Part shown: in pieces, positions 12,684 through 21,545 of the stretch | Numbering within the stretch: position 1 is the first letter of the stretch | Layout: the number at the start of each line of letters is the position of its first letter | From: Cyanobium sp. Prado107 | GTDB lineage: Bacteria > Cyanobacteriota > Cyanobacteriia > PCC-6307 > Cyanobiaceae | Length of the DNA stretch: 39,736 nt | Assembly: GCA_025454305.1 (NCBI GenBank) | Contig: JALOOQ010000002.1 | Coordinates: forward strand, 1-39,736 | Reading direction: 5' to 3' | Program-made: the position numbers and the translations under genes | The notes under the pieces: generated by a model | The model's database searches: none | Seen by the model: the letters and a program-made list of their open reading frames with translations, nothing else | What the model was told of the DNA's origin: nothing

Positions 12684-12801
12684 GAGGGATCAGACGGACC
12701 GATGGTCCAGTGTGGACGAGGCCCCGCACCCCCAGTTCAAGAGGCGATTAAGAGCCTCCCGGTCAGAGCCTCCACTCCAGGCCTGCCCGGAGGTTCAGGG
12801 C

Positions 12802-13974
12802 TCAGGAGGCACTGACGGCCAGGGCAGCTCCCAGGCCGCCACGGACGTCGTCCGGCGCCAGCCGGCCATCCTTGTCGGTGTCCAGGGCATCGAACACTGC
12901 GTCGCTGCCCAGCCATTCCTCGCGGGTGATGCAGCCGTCGCCGTCGAGGTCGTTGAGGAGGAAGATCTCGTGCACGGCGTGGCCGAAGGCAGCGCCCCCC
13001 TCCAGTTCCGCCAGCCGGTGGGCCAGCTGGGCCTCGAGAGTCTCGATCGCCTTGCAGAAGCCGCGGATGCCCTCGTCGAGCTTCTCGGTGGCCATGGGGT
13101 CGGCGACGAGCATTGCCCGGAAGCGCTCCTCGTCGAGGTGGATCTGGGCTTCGGTGGGCGCCGGATCGAAGGGGTTCAGCTTGCGCTCCAGCACGCCGTC
13201 GGTGGTGCGCAGTTCGTTGAGCAGGGCCGGGGAGATGGTGAGCAGGTCACAGCCGGCCAGCTCGATGATCTCCTCGGAGTTGCGGAAGCTGGCCCCCATC
13301 ACCTCGGTCTTGTAGCCGTAGGTCTTGTAGTAGTTGAAGATCTGGGTGACGGAGATCACGCCCGGATCCTCGGCTCCGGGGTAGTGCTCACGGCCGGTGC
13401 TCTTCTTGTACCAGTCCAGGATCCGCCCCACGAAGGGCGAGATCCGGGTGACGCCGGCCTCAGCTGCGGCCACGGCCTGGGCGAACGAGAACAGCAGAGT
13501 GAGATTGCAGTGGATGCCCTCCTTCTCGAGTTCCTCGGCGGCGCGGATGCCCTCCCAGGTGGAGGCCACCTTGATCAGCACCCGCTCCTTGCCGATGCCC
13601 GCCTGGCTGTAGAGCTCGATGATGCGCCGGGCCTTGGCGATGGTGGCTTCGGTGTCGTAGCTGAGGCGGGCGTCCACCTCGGTGGACACCCGGCCCGGCA
13701 CGATCTTGAGGATCTCCTTGCCGAAGGTCACGCAGATCTCGTCGAGGGCCTCGCGCACCACCGCGTCGGCACCGGCATCGCTGCCCATCACCGCGCGTGA
13801 CTCGCGCAGGGAGCGGTCGATCAGCTCCTGGTAGGTGGGAATCTGGGCGGCCGCCAAAATCAGTGAAGGGTTGGTGGTGGCGTCACGCGGGGTGAACTGC
13901 TTGATCGCGTCGATGTCGCCCGTGTCGGCCACCACCACGGTCATGGCGGCGAGTTGGTCAAGCAGGTTGGCCAT
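12802..13974 (-). CDS. tal: transaldolase with C-terminal EF-hand pair
   Basis: [40 protein letters not shown]...[21 protein letters not shown]-terminal [13 protein letters not shown] and [13 protein letters not shown]. Confidence 0.95.
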   Translation of the reverse strand: MANLLDQLAAMTVVVADTGDIDAIKQFTPRDATTNPSLILAAAQIPTYQELIDRSLRESRAVMGSDAGADAVVREALDEICVTFGKEILKIVPGRVSTEVDARLSYDTEATIAKARRIIELYSQAGIGKERVLIKVASTWEGIRAAEELEKEGIHCNLTLLFSFAQAVAAAEAGVTRISPFVGRILDWYKKSTGREHYPGAEDPGVISVTQIFNYYKTYGYKTEVMGASFRNSEEIIELAGCDLLTISPALLNELRTTDGVLERKLNPFDPAPTEAQIHLDEERFRAMLVADPMATEKLDEGIRGFCKAIETLEAQLAHRLAELEGGAAFGHAVHEIFLLNDLDGDGCITREEWLGSDAVFDALDTDKDGRLAPDDVRGGLGAALAVSAS

Positions 13975-14075
13975 GGCTGGCAGGGAAGCCGGTTGGCTGA
14001 ACGCTAGCCAGCACAGGCGCGGCTCCACAGCTTCTGGGGCGGTGCTTGCGCGAATGGCCACAGAGCGGCTTGGGG

Positions 14076-15911
14076 TCAGCCTGGCGTGGGCTTCGGCTTG
14101 GCCGGTGCGGAGAGGGGCATGGAGGGAGGAATCTGCTCCAGCACCAGCAATCCATCGATGATCTGTCGGGCCACGGGGGCGGCCACGGTGGAGCCGTAGG
14201 CGTTGCCGCCCTGGGGTTCATCCACCACCACCAGCACCACATAGCGGGGTTCCTCGATCGGCAGCAGCGCCACGAAGCTGGTGATCAGGGCGCCTGGGAT
14301 GTACACGCCACGGTCGGCCTTCTGCGCCGTGCCGGTCTTGCCACCGATGCGGTAGCCCGGCACATGGATCCCCAGACTCTGGCTTCGGGCCACCGTCCGC
14401 TCCATCCACCCCAACACCGTGCGTGTCACCGCCGGGTCCATCAGCTGGAGGCCCGTGTTGCCGGGCGTCTGGGCCAGGGCATCACCGGAGCGCAGGCCCC
14501 GGGTGATGTGGGGACTCACGAGGCGCCCACCGTTGGCGAGCATGGCATGCAGTTGGGCCAGCTTCAGCGGGGTGAGGGAGAAGCCCTGGCCGAAGGCGGC
14601 CACGGCCGGTTCGATCGGGTGGCCGGTGAACACTCCCCGGGGCTTCAGCTCCCCCGCCACGGCGCCCGGCAGATCGGTGTCGGGCCTGGTGTCGATGCCG
14701 AGCTTGTTCAGCCACTCCCAGAAGCGCTCCCGCTTCACCTGGGCCATGGCGTTGACCATGCCGACGTTGCTGGACACCTCCAGCACGGTGGGGAAGTCGA
14801 TCACGCCATTGCCCTGGCGGTTGGCGTTGAAGATCGGCCAGCCCCCGATCGTCAGCTGGCCTGGGTCATTGACCGTGCCCTTCGGGTCGATCGCCTTCTC
14901 CTGCAGGGCGATGGCCAGGTTGATGGGCTTGAAGGTGGATCCGGGTTCATAGAGATCCTGCACCGACCACTCACGGAACAGGCCGGGATTGAATTTCCAG
15001 AACTGGTTGGGGTCGTAGGTGGGATAGGAGGTGAGGGCCAGCATCTCGCCGTTGCGCACGTCCATCACCAGGGCGGCTGCCCGCTTGGCCTTCCACTTCG
15101 CCACCTGACTGGCCAGGGCCTGCTGGGCCAGCTGCTGCAAACGGGCGTCGAGGGTCAGCTGCAGGCGCAGGTCGTCTCCGTAGAGGGAACCGGCCTCGAG
15201 GCCCTCCGGCAGCGGGGTGCCGTCGGCACCGCGGCGCATGCTGATGGTGGTTTCCTGCCGCTGCAAGTCGCTGTCGCGGCTCTGTTCCAGCCCTGCCTGC
15301 GGGACCCGCTCGAGATTGAGAAAGCCCACCACATTGGCGAACAGGGACCCCTGGGGATAGATCCGCTGCGGATAGGCCTCCAGATCGAGGCCGCTGATGC
15401 CGAGGCTGCGGATGCGTTGCGCCGTTTCCGGATCGATGTCGGTGGCCACCTTCACACCGCTGGGGCGCCCCGCCATGCGCTCGTGAAGCACCTCGGCGGG
15501 CTGGGCGAGCACGGCTGCCAGACGCTCGGCCACCTCATCTCGGCTGCGCAGCTTCTGGGGGTCATCCCCCGGAAAGTTGAAGTAGCGGGGGTGGGCCCAG
15601 AGCGTGAAACGCTCCTCATCCAGGGCCACCAGGCGGCCGTTGCGATCGACGATCGTGCGGCGCTTGCCCAGGGGACGCTGGGACTGCGTCTGGATCGCCC
15701 GCGCCTTGGCCTGGAGGTTGTCGGTGTCGATCACCTGCAGCCAGGCCAGCCGCACCGCCAGGCCCAGGAGTCCGAGGCAGAGCAGGCCGTAGACAGCCAG
15801 AAGCCTGTGGTTGGTGAGGGGTTGGAGCGCCACCACACGCTGCTGCCGGCCGGATCCCATGCGCTGGTGCTGGACCGTCCGGCGGGAGCGTTGCAGCGGG
15901 GTCGTGCCCAT
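14076..15911 (-). CDS. ftsI: peptidoglycan transpeptidase, penicillin-binding protein (FtsI/PBP2-type)
   Basis: Single N-terminal TM ([24 protein letters not shown]), [16 protein letters not shown] (SxxK), SSNVG (SxN), [10 protein letters not shown] (KTG). Confidence 0.93.
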   Translation of the reverse strand: MGTTPLQRSRRTVQHQRMGSGRQQRVVALQPLTNHRLLAVYGLLCLGLLGLAVRLAWLQVIDTDNLQAKARAIQTQSQRPLGKRRTIVDRNGRLVALDEERFTLWAHPRYFNFPGDDPQKLRSRDEVAERLAAVLAQPAEVLHERMAGRPSGVKVATDIDPETAQRIRSLGISGLDLEAYPQRIYPQGSLFANVVGFLNLERVPQAGLEQSRDSDLQRQETTISMRRGADGTPLPEGLEAGSLYGDDLRLQLTLDARLQQLAQQALASQVAKWKAKRAAALVMDVRNGEMLALTSYPTYDPNQFWKFNPGLFREWSVQDLYEPGSTFKPINLAIALQEKAIDPKGTVNDPGQLTIGGWPIFNANRQGNGVIDFPTVLEVSSNVGMVNAMAQVKRERFWEWLNKLGIDTRPDTDLPGAVAGELKPRGVFTGHPIEPAVAAFGQGFSLTPLKLAQLHAMLANGGRLVSPHITRGLRSGDALAQTPGNTGLQLMDPAVTRTVLGWMERTVARSQSLGIHVPGYRIGGKTGTAQKADRGVYIPGALITSFVALLPIEEPRYVVLVVVDEPQGGNAYGSTVAAPVARQIIDGLLVLEQIPPSMPLSAPAKPKPTPG

Positions 15912-15992
15912 GAATCCGGCCAGGGAGTGAAACGAGGTGGGGATGGTGAGGCGAAGCCGGTGCCGGGCTGTCGGTGTCGGGCTGGAGGCGTG

Positions 15993-16511
15993 TCAGTAGC
16001 CGGCTGCTGCCTTCCTCCAGTCCAGCCCGGGCAGCAGGGCTGCCGTGGCTGGACCGGATCGCCGCGGTGGCGGCGGCACGAAGATCAGCTTGTCGCTGCT
16101 GGTGGGCACCAGTTGCCCGGGTTTGCCCACGACGCCGAGATGGTGCCGCTCCAGCTGGGCGGCGGCCTCCTGCAGGCGGTGCTCCAGCACCTGGGCGGCT
16201 TCGAGCTTCTGGTAGCTCACTGCCCACTCATTCTGCCAGTGGAGGGTGAGGCCGCTGAGGGCGAGCATGCACAGGCCGAGACCGGCAAGGGTGCCGTCGG
16301 CGGTGCGGTGCAGGCTCTTCAGCCATGGGCGGCGATGACCGCCGGCCCGTCCTGAGAGCGACCCCTGGATCACCTGCAGCGGGGCAGATGCGGTATCCAG
16401 ACGGAATCGCCGGCGGTCGGAGCTCTCGAGGTCGATGAGGCGCCTCGCGGCCCGCCCTGCTGTTTTGGAGGCGACCACGGAAGGGAGCCGAATGCTCCGC
16501 CAGTGAACCAC
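15993..16511 (-). CDS. bitopic membrane protein with short coiled-coil, candidate FtsL-like protein
   Basis: Cytoplasmic-like basic N-terminus, one TM (GTLAGLGLCMLALSGLTLHW), then YQKLEAAQVLEHRLQEAAAQLERHHLGV; immediately upstream of ftsI on the same strand. Confidence 0.6.
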   Translation of the reverse strand: MVHWRSIRLPSVVASKTAGRAARRLIDLESSDRRRFRLDTASAPLQVIQGSLSGRAGGHRRPWLKSLHRTADGTLAGLGLCMLALSGLTLHWQNEWAVSYQKLEAAQVLEHRLQEAAAQLERHHLGVVGKPGQLVPTSSDKLIFVPPPPRRSGPATAALLPGLDWRKAAAGY

Positions 16512-16548
16512 TCTGTCCGGCCCGCAGCAAGGCTGGCGAAAGGCGTCG

Positions 16549-17985
16549 TCAGACCCCGAGCAACAGCAGGTTGGCGAAGGTGAACCCGTTCCAGAGGCCG
16601 TGCATCAGCACGCACGGGCCCAGCCGCCCGCTGCGCAGACGCAGCCATCCCAGACCCAGGCCCAGCACCACCAGAGGCACCAGCTCCCCCAGGCTGAGGT
16701 GGGCCAGCCCGAAGACCAGGGCGCTGGCGGCCACCCCGGCAGCACCGCCCCAGCGGTTGCCGAGCACGGGCAGCAGCACACCCCGGAACAGGGTTTCCTC
16801 GAACAGGGGGGCGAGCACCATCGCCGTCAGGGCAAAACAGCCGAGCGCCAGCGGGTCACGGGCGGTGAGCACCAGTTCCAGCAGGGGATTGCTGCCCCCC
16901 GGATCACCAACCAGCCGATCCACCAGCCAGCCCGTCAAGGCCACCAGCGGCAACACCATCAGCATGTGGCCCAGGGCGCCGCGCAGTGCCGATCCGGCCG
17001 GCTGCCAGCGCCACTGCAGCCATCCCGCAGGCGGCCTCCGGGCGGCGAGGGGCCGCAGCTGGGCCCGCAGGATCAGCAGGGGCGGCACCGTCAGCCCCAG
17101 ATAGAGCAGCAGCACCTGCACGCCCTGCTGCCTCACCGGCATTGCTTCCAGGGGCGCCAGCAGGGGACGCAGAGCCGGCTCCAGCAGCAGCGGCACGCTC
17201 AGTTCGCCCAGCACCACGAACCCCCCGGCGATCAGCAGCGTCACGTCCAGCAGATCGAGCTGGGGGCCCAGCAGCGCCGGCATTGGGGTGGAGCGCCGCC
17301 GCCACAGCAGCCAGCCTTCCCGTGCCAGCAGGGCCAGACCCAGCAGCAGCAGCAGCCCCGGGAGCCAGCTGACGGCCAGCAGGCGTGCCAGGGCCCGGCG
17401 CTGCACTTCGGCATCGCCGCAGTCGGGGCGCTCCGGCTCCAGGGTCTGGCAGAGCAGCTGGCTGGTGAGCGGGCTCAGGTCTCCCTCCCAGGGCGCGGTG
17501 AGGCGGGCGAGCTGCGTTGAGGACGTGTCGTTCCCGGTGTCGTTTTCCTCCAGCAACGCCACCAGGGGCCGACGCTCCGGCGGCACCTGCCGGCGCAGCT
17601 CGGCCAGCACGGTTGCGGTGTGGTCCTGCCCCTGGCTGCGGCTGAGCAGGGCCAGCTGCAGCAACTGGTCGGGACTGCCGGGGCCGGGACCGGCGGCCAG
17701 GTTCTGCTCCAGTTGTCCGGCCAGGGCCGCGCGCGCCTCCTCTCCCGCCAGCCAGGGCCTCAGCCGTTCCGGCAGGGCGGGCTCCGCCAGCACCTGGAGC
17801 TGCAGCTGGCGCAGCTCCAGGGCATTGCCAACGGAGGGGCGGTTCAGGCTCTCCAGCAGTCCGTTGAACCAGAGCAGGGTGCAGAGCACAAGGCTGAGGC
17901 ACGCCAGAAGCAGCTTCCAGGGCGGCGCCGCTTCCGGCGGCTGAGATGCCGGCCGCTGCGCTGGCCGGTTCGGCGGGACGGTCAA
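16549..17985 (-). CDS. CPBP-family intramembrane glutamic endopeptidase (Abi-like)
   Basis: LAPLFEETLFRGVLLPVLGNRWG...SALVFGLAHLSLGELVPLVVLGLGLGWL...LMHGLWNGFTFANLL; EExxxR, FxxxH and HxxxN motifs. Start uncertain (TTG near 17985; ORF to 18192). Confidence 0.85.
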   Translation of the reverse strand: MTVPPNRPAQRPASQPPEAAPPWKLLLACLSLVLCTLLWFNGLLESLNRPSVGNALELRQLQLQVLAEPALPERLRPWLAGEEARAALAGQLEQNLAAGPGPGSPDQLLQLALLSRSQGQDHTATVLAELRRQVPPERRPLVALLEENDTGNDTSSTQLARLTAPWEGDLSPLTSQLLCQTLEPERPDCGDAEVQRRALARLLAVSWLPGLLLLLGLALLAREGWLLWRRRSTPMPALLGPQLDLLDVTLLIAGGFVVLGELSVPLLLEPALRPLLAPLEAMPVRQQGVQVLLLYLGLTVPPLLILRAQLRPLAARRPPAGWLQWRWQPAGSALRGALGHMLMVLPLVALTGWLVDRLVGDPGGSNPLLELVLTARDPLALGCFALTAMVLAPLFEETLFRGVLLPVLGNRWGGAAGVAASALVFGLAHLSLGELVPLVVLGLGLGWLRLRSGRLGPCVLMHGLWNGFTFANLLLLGV

Positions 17986-18076
17986 ACGCGGATCTGCGGT
18001 GTGGCGATGGCCTGGATTCTCCCCCTGCCGCAGCACCCCTGTAGGGCGGGCGGTTCCCGCAGGCTGCTCCCATACG

Positions 18077-19441
18077 ATGACGGCGCGCAGCCCTGGGTCC
18101 GTGTCGCTTCGGATTGTGCTGGTCCGCCACGGGCTCAGCAGCTTCAACGTCGAGCACCGGATCCAGGGCCGTGACGACCTTTCCGCCCTCACCGACGTGG
18201 GCGTGGCCCAGGCCCGGGCTGCCGGTGCGGCCCTGGCCGATGTGGGCTTCGACGCTGTCTACAGCTCACCCCTTCAGCGGGCCTGTGACACCACCGCCCA
18301 CCTGCTCGAGGTCCACGGCCGGGGGCTCGCCCCCGGCTTCGACGAGGATCTGCTGGAGATCGACCTGGCCCCCTGGAGCGGGCTGCAGCGCCGGGAGCTG
18401 CGGGAGCGTTTCCCCACCCAGGAGGCGCTCTGGAGGGCGGCACCCCACACCCTGGAACTGGAGCGGCAGGACGGCAGCCGCTACCGCCCCCTGCCGGAGC
18501 TGATGGAGCAAGCGGCCCGGTTCAACGACCGGCTTCTGGAACGCCATGCCGCGGCCCTGGACGGCGCCGACCACAGCGTGCTCGTGGTGGCTCACAACGC
18601 CATCCTGCGCTGTCTGGTGCTCACCCTGCTGGGGCTGGATGCCGCCGGCTTCCGTCGCCTGCGGGTGGACAACGGTTCGATTTCCGTGCTCAACCTCGAC
18701 CGTGGGGCAGCCGGAGCCCTGGCGGTGCAGGTGGAGTCGCTCAACGGCACCGCCCACCTCGGCGCGCCGCTTCCCCCTCGCGGCGGCGGTCCCCGTCTGC
18801 TGCTGGTGCGCCATGGCGAGACCGACTGGAACCGCCAGGGACGCTTTCAGGGGCAGATCGACATCCCCCTCAACAGCAACGGGCTGGCCCAGGCCGAGGC
18901 GGCCGGATCGTTCCTGGCCTCGGCGAGCATCCACCGGGCCTACACCAGCTCCATGGCACGGCCGCGGCAGACGGCCGAGGTGATCCTCAGCTCCCACCCC
19001 GGTGTGCCCCTCACCGCCACCCGAGGACTGGTGGAAATCGGTCATGGCCTCTGGGAGGGACGGCTGGAGCGGGAGATCGCCGAGTCCTGGCCGGAACTCC
19101 TGGCCGACTGGAAACGCGCTCCCCATACCGTGCAGATGCCCGAGGGCGAGACCATCCACGACGTCTGGACCCGTTCCCTGCAGACCTGGCACACGATCGC
19201 GGCCAGCCTCGACGACCAGGAGACCGCCCTGGTGGTGGCCCACGACGCCGTCAACAAGACGATTCTCTGCGCGCTGCTGGGGCTCTCCCCGGCAGACATC
19301 TGGACGATCAAGCAGGGAAACGGCGGCGTGACCGTGATCGACTACCCCCAGGGGGCGGGCGGCACCGCCGTGGTGGCGGCCATGAACCTCACCACCCACC
19401 TCGGCGGGGTGCTGGACCGCACCGCCGCCGGTGCGCTCTAG
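18077..19441 (+). CDS. tandem two-domain histidine phosphatase (phosphoglycerate mutase-like)
   Basis: Two RHG domains: IVLVRHGLSSFNVEHRIQGRDDLSALT and LLLVRHGETDWNRQGRFQGQIDIPLNSNG; distal His in VVAHNAILRCL and VVAHDAVNKTI. Confidence 0.9.
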   Translation: MTARSPGSVSLRIVLVRHGLSSFNVEHRIQGRDDLSALTDVGVAQARAAGAALADVGFDAVYSSPLQRACDTTAHLLEVHGRGLAPGFDEDLLEIDLAPWSGLQRRELRERFPTQEALWRAAPHTLELERQDGSRYRPLPELMEQAARFNDRLLERHAAALDGADHSVLVVAHNAILRCLVLTLLGLDAAGFRRLRVDNGSISVLNLDRGAAGALAVQVESLNGTAHLGAPLPPRGGGPRLLLVRHGETDWNRQGRFQGQIDIPLNSNGLAQAEAAGSFLASASIHRAYTSSMARPRQTAEVILSSHPGVPLTATRGLVEIGHGLWEGRLEREIAESWPELLADWKRAPHTVQMPEGETIHDVWTRSLQTWHTIAASLDDQETALVVAHDAVNKTILCALLGLSPADIWTIKQGNGGVTVIDYPQGAGGTAVVAAMNLTTHLGGVLDRTAAGAL

Positions 19442-19446
19442 GCCCC

Positions 19447-20742
19447 ATGGCCCCACCCCTCTGGCTCCGCCGTGTGCAGGTTCTCGCCGGTCCCGGTGAA
19501 GCGCCGCAGCACCAGGACGCCCTGATCGACGCTGAGGGTCGCCTCCAGGCGTGGGGCGAAGGGGCGCGGCGGCAGGGCGAGGAACTCGGACTGGATCCCG
19601 TGGCCGCAGAAGGCTGGCTGCTCGCTCCGGTGCTGGTGGATCCCCACAGCGTGCTGGAGCAGCCCTGGGACGGTGTGGCCGAAACCCTCGACAGCCTGGC
19701 CCGCTCTGCGGCCGCCGGTGGCTACGGCACTGTGGCTCTGCTCCCCTGGGCCCGTCCCTGGCGGGACCGTCCCGAGCGCCTGCAGGGCCTCGCCTGGCCT
19801 GCCCCCCTGCAGCTGCTGCTGTGGGGAAGCTTCAGCTCCGAGGGCGCTGATGCCGAACTGGCTCCCCACCGCGACCAGCTGCTGGCCGGCGCCATCGGGC
19901 TGGCCGGCGGTGATCAGGTCCCCCCCCTGCCGTTGCTGGAGCGAGGCCTGCTGCTGGGAGAGATGGGCGCACGGCCTGTGCTGGTGTCTCCGCGCAGCGC
20001 GGGGCTGTGTGCCGGTGGCTTCGTGCGCGAGGCGGTGGAGACGCTGCGGGCCGGCTGGCCCCCGGACCCGGTGCTGAGCGAGACGCTGCCCCTGCAGGGC
20101 CTGCTGGCCGTGGCGGCCGCCCGGCCCGGTGCCCGGCTCACGCTGATGAACCTGTCCACGGCGGCCGCGCTGGAGCTGCTGCGCGTTCTGGATACCCCGT
20201 TGCCCTGCACCGTGAGCTGGTGGCACCTGCTGGCCGACAGCGGCAGTCTTGACCCGGCGCGGGTGGGCTGGCGGCTGGTGCCCTCCCTCGGGGCTCCCCG
20301 CGATCGCCAGGCTCTGCTCACCGCGGCCGTGGAGGGCCTGATCTCCGCCGTGGCCGTCCACCACCTGCCCCTGGATGCGGAGGAGCAGCTGCTGCCCCTC
20401 GATCAGCGCCGCCCAGGCCTGGCCGGACACGGCGCTCGCCATGGCCTGGTGCTGCCCCTGCTGTGGCGGGAACTGGTGGACCGCCTGGGCTGCCCGGTGC
20501 AGCAGCTCTGGCAGCTGCTGAGCTGGGGGGGCTCCCAGCTGCTGGGACTCCCGCCGGAGCGCCTGGAAGGCGGCAGCCGGCGCTGGCTGCTGTTCGATCC
20601 CCAGGCGCAGTGGACCTGGACCCCGGGCGACTCGCTCTCGCTGGCGGCGAACCAGCCGCTGCTGGGTGAGCGGATCACCGGTCAGGTGGTGGCCAGCGGG
20701 CTCAGCGCCGGGTCGACCTGGCCACTGGCTGGTGACTGCTGA
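19447..20742 (+). CDS. dihydroorotase-like protein, predicted catalytically inactive
   Basis: DHOase-type scaffold (LLAPVLVDPHSVLEQPWDG; NLSTAAALELL; LDQRRPGLAGHGARHGLVLPLLW) with degenerate metal-ligand motifs. Confidence 0.7.
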   Translation: MAPPLWLRRVQVLAGPGEAPQHQDALIDAEGRLQAWGEGARRQGEELGLDPVAAEGWLLAPVLVDPHSVLEQPWDGVAETLDSLARSAAAGGYGTVALLPWARPWRDRPERLQGLAWPAPLQLLLWGSFSSEGADAELAPHRDQLLAGAIGLAGGDQVPPLPLLERGLLLGEMGARPVLVSPRSAGLCAGGFVREAVETLRAGWPPDPVLSETLPLQGLLAVAAARPGARLTLMNLSTAAALELLRVLDTPLPCTVSWWHLLADSGSLDPARVGWRLVPSLGAPRDRQALLTAAVEGLISAVAVHHLPLDAEEQLLPLDQRRPGLAGHGARHGLVLPLLWRELVDRLGCPVQQLWQLLSWGGSQLLGLPPERLEGGSRRWLLFDPQAQWTWTPGDSLSLAANQPLLGERITGQVVASGLSAGSTWPLAGDC

Positions 20743-21463
20743 TCCCCCCGGGCTCGGCACTCCGCAGGTCTCTCCGCGGCGGCTCGGGCGGAAGCAGGGA
20801 GCCCGCACGATCGAACGGATAGAACCGCCAGAACGCCCGGCCGATGACCTGGTCGGTGGGGATGAAGGGGCCGCCGGGCCAGAAGCGTCCGTCCCAGCTG
20901 TTGGCGCGGTTGTCACCCAGGGCCAGCACGTGATCCGGAGGCACCACGGCGTTGATGGTGCGGCAGGGGCCCATGCCCTGGGCATCCACCGGACAGAGGT
21001 TCTGCACGTAGGGCTCCTCCAGCCGCTGGCCGTTGATGCTCACCTGCCCCAGCGGATCCACCACCACCCGCTCTCCCGGCAGGGCCACCACCCGCTTGAT
21101 GTAGGCGTCACAGGCGGGGTTGGCCAGACCCGGCAGCGCGCCCACGACGGGAATGTTCACCAGCAGACAGCGCAGTGGATTGGCGTCCGAGCCGCTGGAA
21201 AGCACCGGATCGAAGCGGTGGGGGGAGCGGAACACCACGATCTCGCCGCGCTGCGGTGGCCGGCTTCGATAGGTGAGCTTCTCCACCAGCAGCCGGTCCT
21301 GGATCTGGAGCGCAGGCAGCATGGAGCCGGAGGGGATGTAGCGGGCCTCCACCAGCACCTGGCGGATGCCGAGGGCCACGGCCAGGGTGATGGCCACGCT
21401 GCGCCAGAAGGCCCAGGGATTGTCGGGATGGTGGGCTTGATCCTTCGGGTTCGGCTCGCTCAA
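20702..21463 (-). CDS. lepB: signal peptidase I
   Basis: EARYIPSGSMLPALQIQDRLLVEKLTYR...DAYIKRVVALPGERVVV...VLALGDNRANSWDGRFWPGGPF; catalytic Ser/Lys present. Confidence 0.95.
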   Translation of the reverse strand: MSEPNPKDQAHHPDNPWAFWRSVAITLAVALGIRQVLVEARYIPSGSMLPALQIQDRLLVEKLTYRSRPPQRGEIVVFRSPHRFDPVLSSGSDANPLRCLLVNIPVVGALPGLANPACDAYIKRVVALPGERVVVDPLGQVSINGQRLEEPYVQNLCPVDAQGMGPCRTINAVVPPDHVLALGDNRANSWDGRFWPGGPFIPTDQVIGRAFWRFYPFDRAGSLLPPEPPRRDLRSAEPGGISSHQPVARSTRR

Positions 21464-21545
21464 GGACAGGGGTCTCCTCCGGGATCACCGCAGCCAGGCG
21501 CCACGGCCAGGGCAGATTAGGCAGGCCTCCACCGCGCCCCGGCCG

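Noticed and set aside
12696-12708. GGACC-gat-GGTCC dyad upstream of the cyclic-nucleotide-binding gene
   Set aside because: 5-bp arms in GC-rich DNA; insufficient evidence.
14046-16355. 769-aa + ORF spanning ftsI and its upstream gene antisense
   Set aside because: Very long but His/Gln/Gly-rich antisense frame; typical of high GC3 genes on the opposite strand.
16549-17985. CPBP/Abi protease as part of a phage-defence system
   Set aside because: CPBP proteases are common in cyanobacteria, and the neighbours are cell-wall and metabolic genes with no toxin, nuclease or restriction partner.
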